From contig NZ_JAPUDY010000090.1 of the NCBI RefSeq assembly GCF_027492855.1, positions 1 through 47,329 of the forward strand: a stretch of DNA of 47,329 bases, in the 5' to 3' direction. The stretch is from Acidovorax sp. GTDB taxonomy: Bacteria > Pseudomonadota > Gammaproteobacteria > Burkholderiales > Burkholderiaceae_C. Below the pieces are notes generated by a model. The model did no database searches and was not told the DNA's origin. It saw only the letters and a list, made by a program, of their open reading frames with translations. Of the stretch, positions 46,456-47,329 are shown one piece after another. Each line of letters begins with the position of its first letter. Position 1 is the first letter of the stretch. Made by a program: the position numbers and the translations under genes.

Positions 46456-47298
46456 ATGAACATTTCGCGCTTAATCTGCCGAAGCCTGATTGGGGCCAGC
46501 ACTGTACTGAGCGCCTTGCTCGTACCCCTCTCGGCTTCTGCCGCAGATTGCATTTCTGGCCAAATCATCAGTTCCGACACCAGTTGCGACATTCCCGCCA
46601 ACACGCCGTTCTCCATTGAGGCCTGGGGCGGTGGCGGCGGCGGCGGCGCGCGCATCTCCGCCGGTGGTGGTGGTGGCGGCGGCGGCGCCTATTGCCTAGT
46701 GACAGGCCCGGGCACAGGCAGCGCCGTGGCGCTGGGCATCAACGTTGGCAGCGGCGGCGGCGGGGGAAGCAGCGGCAACAATGGAGCTGCCGGGGGCGAC
46801 ACCACAATTACCGGAACCGGCATTTCCGTGACTGCTTCCGGTGGCGCGGGTGGACAAAGCAATGGCAATGGTGGCGCCGGTGGCGCTGTCGCCGCGTGTA
46901 CCTCAGGCAGTGGTGTTGGCTACTCGGGCGGAGGGGGCGGTGCGGGGGCTGGCTCCAGCACCTTTCCGGGTGCAGGAGGCGGCGGTGGAGTCGCTTCCGC
47001 CAAAGGCGATGGTGGAACGGGCGGCAACGGTACTGCCGCAGCACAAGGCAGCGGCGGCACTGACGGCAGTGGCCTGCCTTCGGGCGGTAGTGGTGCACGC
47101 AACGCGGCAGCTGGTGCGCAGAGCGGTAGTGCACCGGGCGGCGGCGGCGGCGGCGGTTCGGACAATGGAGCCCAAGGTCCAGCCGCAGGTGGTGGTGTGG
47201 GGCAGGTGATCGTCACGTTCGTGCGAACTCCGCTGTTTTCGGGTCTCAGTCCGGCCAGCGGCAGCTACATCAACGCTAGTGTGGTGTCTCAGAAGTAA
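46456..47298 (+). CDS. Secreted glycine-rich protein
   Basis: A signal peptide covers residues 1-29 (L-I-C-R-S-L-I-G-A-S then P-L-S-A-S-A, cut before A-D-C), so the protein is exported. From about residue 55 to 250 it is dominated by Gly with Ala, Ser and Thr, in runs of up to eight glycines and G-G-A-G/G-N-G-G repeats. The last part has V-G-Q-V-I-V-T-F, a strand ending often found in glycine-rich cell-surface proteins, then L-S-P-A-S-G-S-Y. Two Cys pairs near the N-terminus may form disulfides. The function is unknown; a surface or matrix role is inferred. The 280-residue protein is complete, with TAA at 47296-47298. The IPTL-type sorting tail seen on some related proteins is absent. Confidence 0.8.
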   Translation: MNISRLICRSLIGASTVLSALLVPLSASAADCISGQIISSDTSCDIPANTPFSIEAWGGGGGGGARISAGGGGGGGGAYCLVTGPGTGSAVALGINVGSGGGGGSSGNNGAAGGDTTITGTGISVTASGGAGGQSNGNGGAGGAVAACTSGSGVGYSGGGGGAGAGSSTFPGAGGGGGVASAKGDGGTGGNGTAAAQGSGGTDGSGLPSGGSGARNAAAGAQSGSAPGGGGGGGSDNGAQGPAAGGGVGQVIVTFVRTPLFSGLSPASGSYINASVVSQK

Positions 47299-47329
47299 GC
47301 ATCAAATAATGGAGCTGGCAGCGCGAGCG

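Overview
This GC-rich window has the gene order and protein signatures of a Comamonadaceae betaproteobacterium, most like Acidovorax and its relatives. Signs of this are smc-zipA-ligA in a row, a class I phaC with phaA and phaB, a lone soluble RnfB, and scattered copies of a GCGCTT/AAGCGC palindromic repeat that I associate with this family from memory. Most of the window is ordinary chromosomal housekeeping. No tRNA, rRNA, CRISPR array, phage gene or transposase is visible.

Layout. 1-7097: smc (5' end outside the window), zipA, an unrecognised small gene and ligA; the small gene and ligA overlap by ATGA. 7148-7231: REP/BIME-like palindrome. 7277-9586: class A penicillin-binding protein. 9639-13434: NUDIX hydrolase, then a likely lower gentisate module (fumarylpyruvate hydrolase, MarR regulator, zeta-class GST isomerase), pgeF/yfiH and a small membrane protein. 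13560-17589: phaC-phaA-phaB, the polyhydroxybutyrate synthesis genes. 18103-28306, minus strand: dapC-dapD-pilU-dapE-prmB-GT-C-like membrane protein-ABC-F protein. The last four genes are very tightly packed, so lysine/peptidoglycan precursor synthesis, pilus retraction and translation genes appear to share one transcription unit. 28410-33398: chemotaxis receptor with a C-terminal Cache-like domain, rnfB, an intracellular PHB depolymerase with a long Ala/Lys/Pro-rich tail, and a small alarmone synthetase. 33554-38996: CHASE-PAS-GGDEF-EAL protein, GNAT acetyltransferase, dusA and a PlsC-type acyltransferase. 39105-42165, minus strand: two type III-chaperone-like genes followed by an ExoU-like patatin phospholipase of 704 residues, with no secretion machinery nearby. 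42349-44081: Lrp/AsnC regulator divergent from a saccharopine-dehydrogenase-family enzyme. 44224-46086: long-chain acyl-CoA synthetase. 46456-47298: secreted glycine-rich protein.

Two things stand out. First, the palindromic repeat occurs nine times. Four copies lie inside genes (ligA, pgeF, prmB, dapE) and all four are read in the same strand and frame, giving a peptide like A-L-x-x-Q-A-Q-x-A-I-K. This parallels the Rickettsia palindromic elements that insert in frame into protein genes. Second, the orphan chaperone-chaperone-patatin operon looks like a type III effector cassette. Also notable are the PHB depolymerase tail, which resembles the DNA-binding tail of PhaM, a perfect 10-bp inverted repeat around the promoter of the c-di-GMP gene, and an unannotated 24-codon gene with a good ribosome binding site at 17835-17909.
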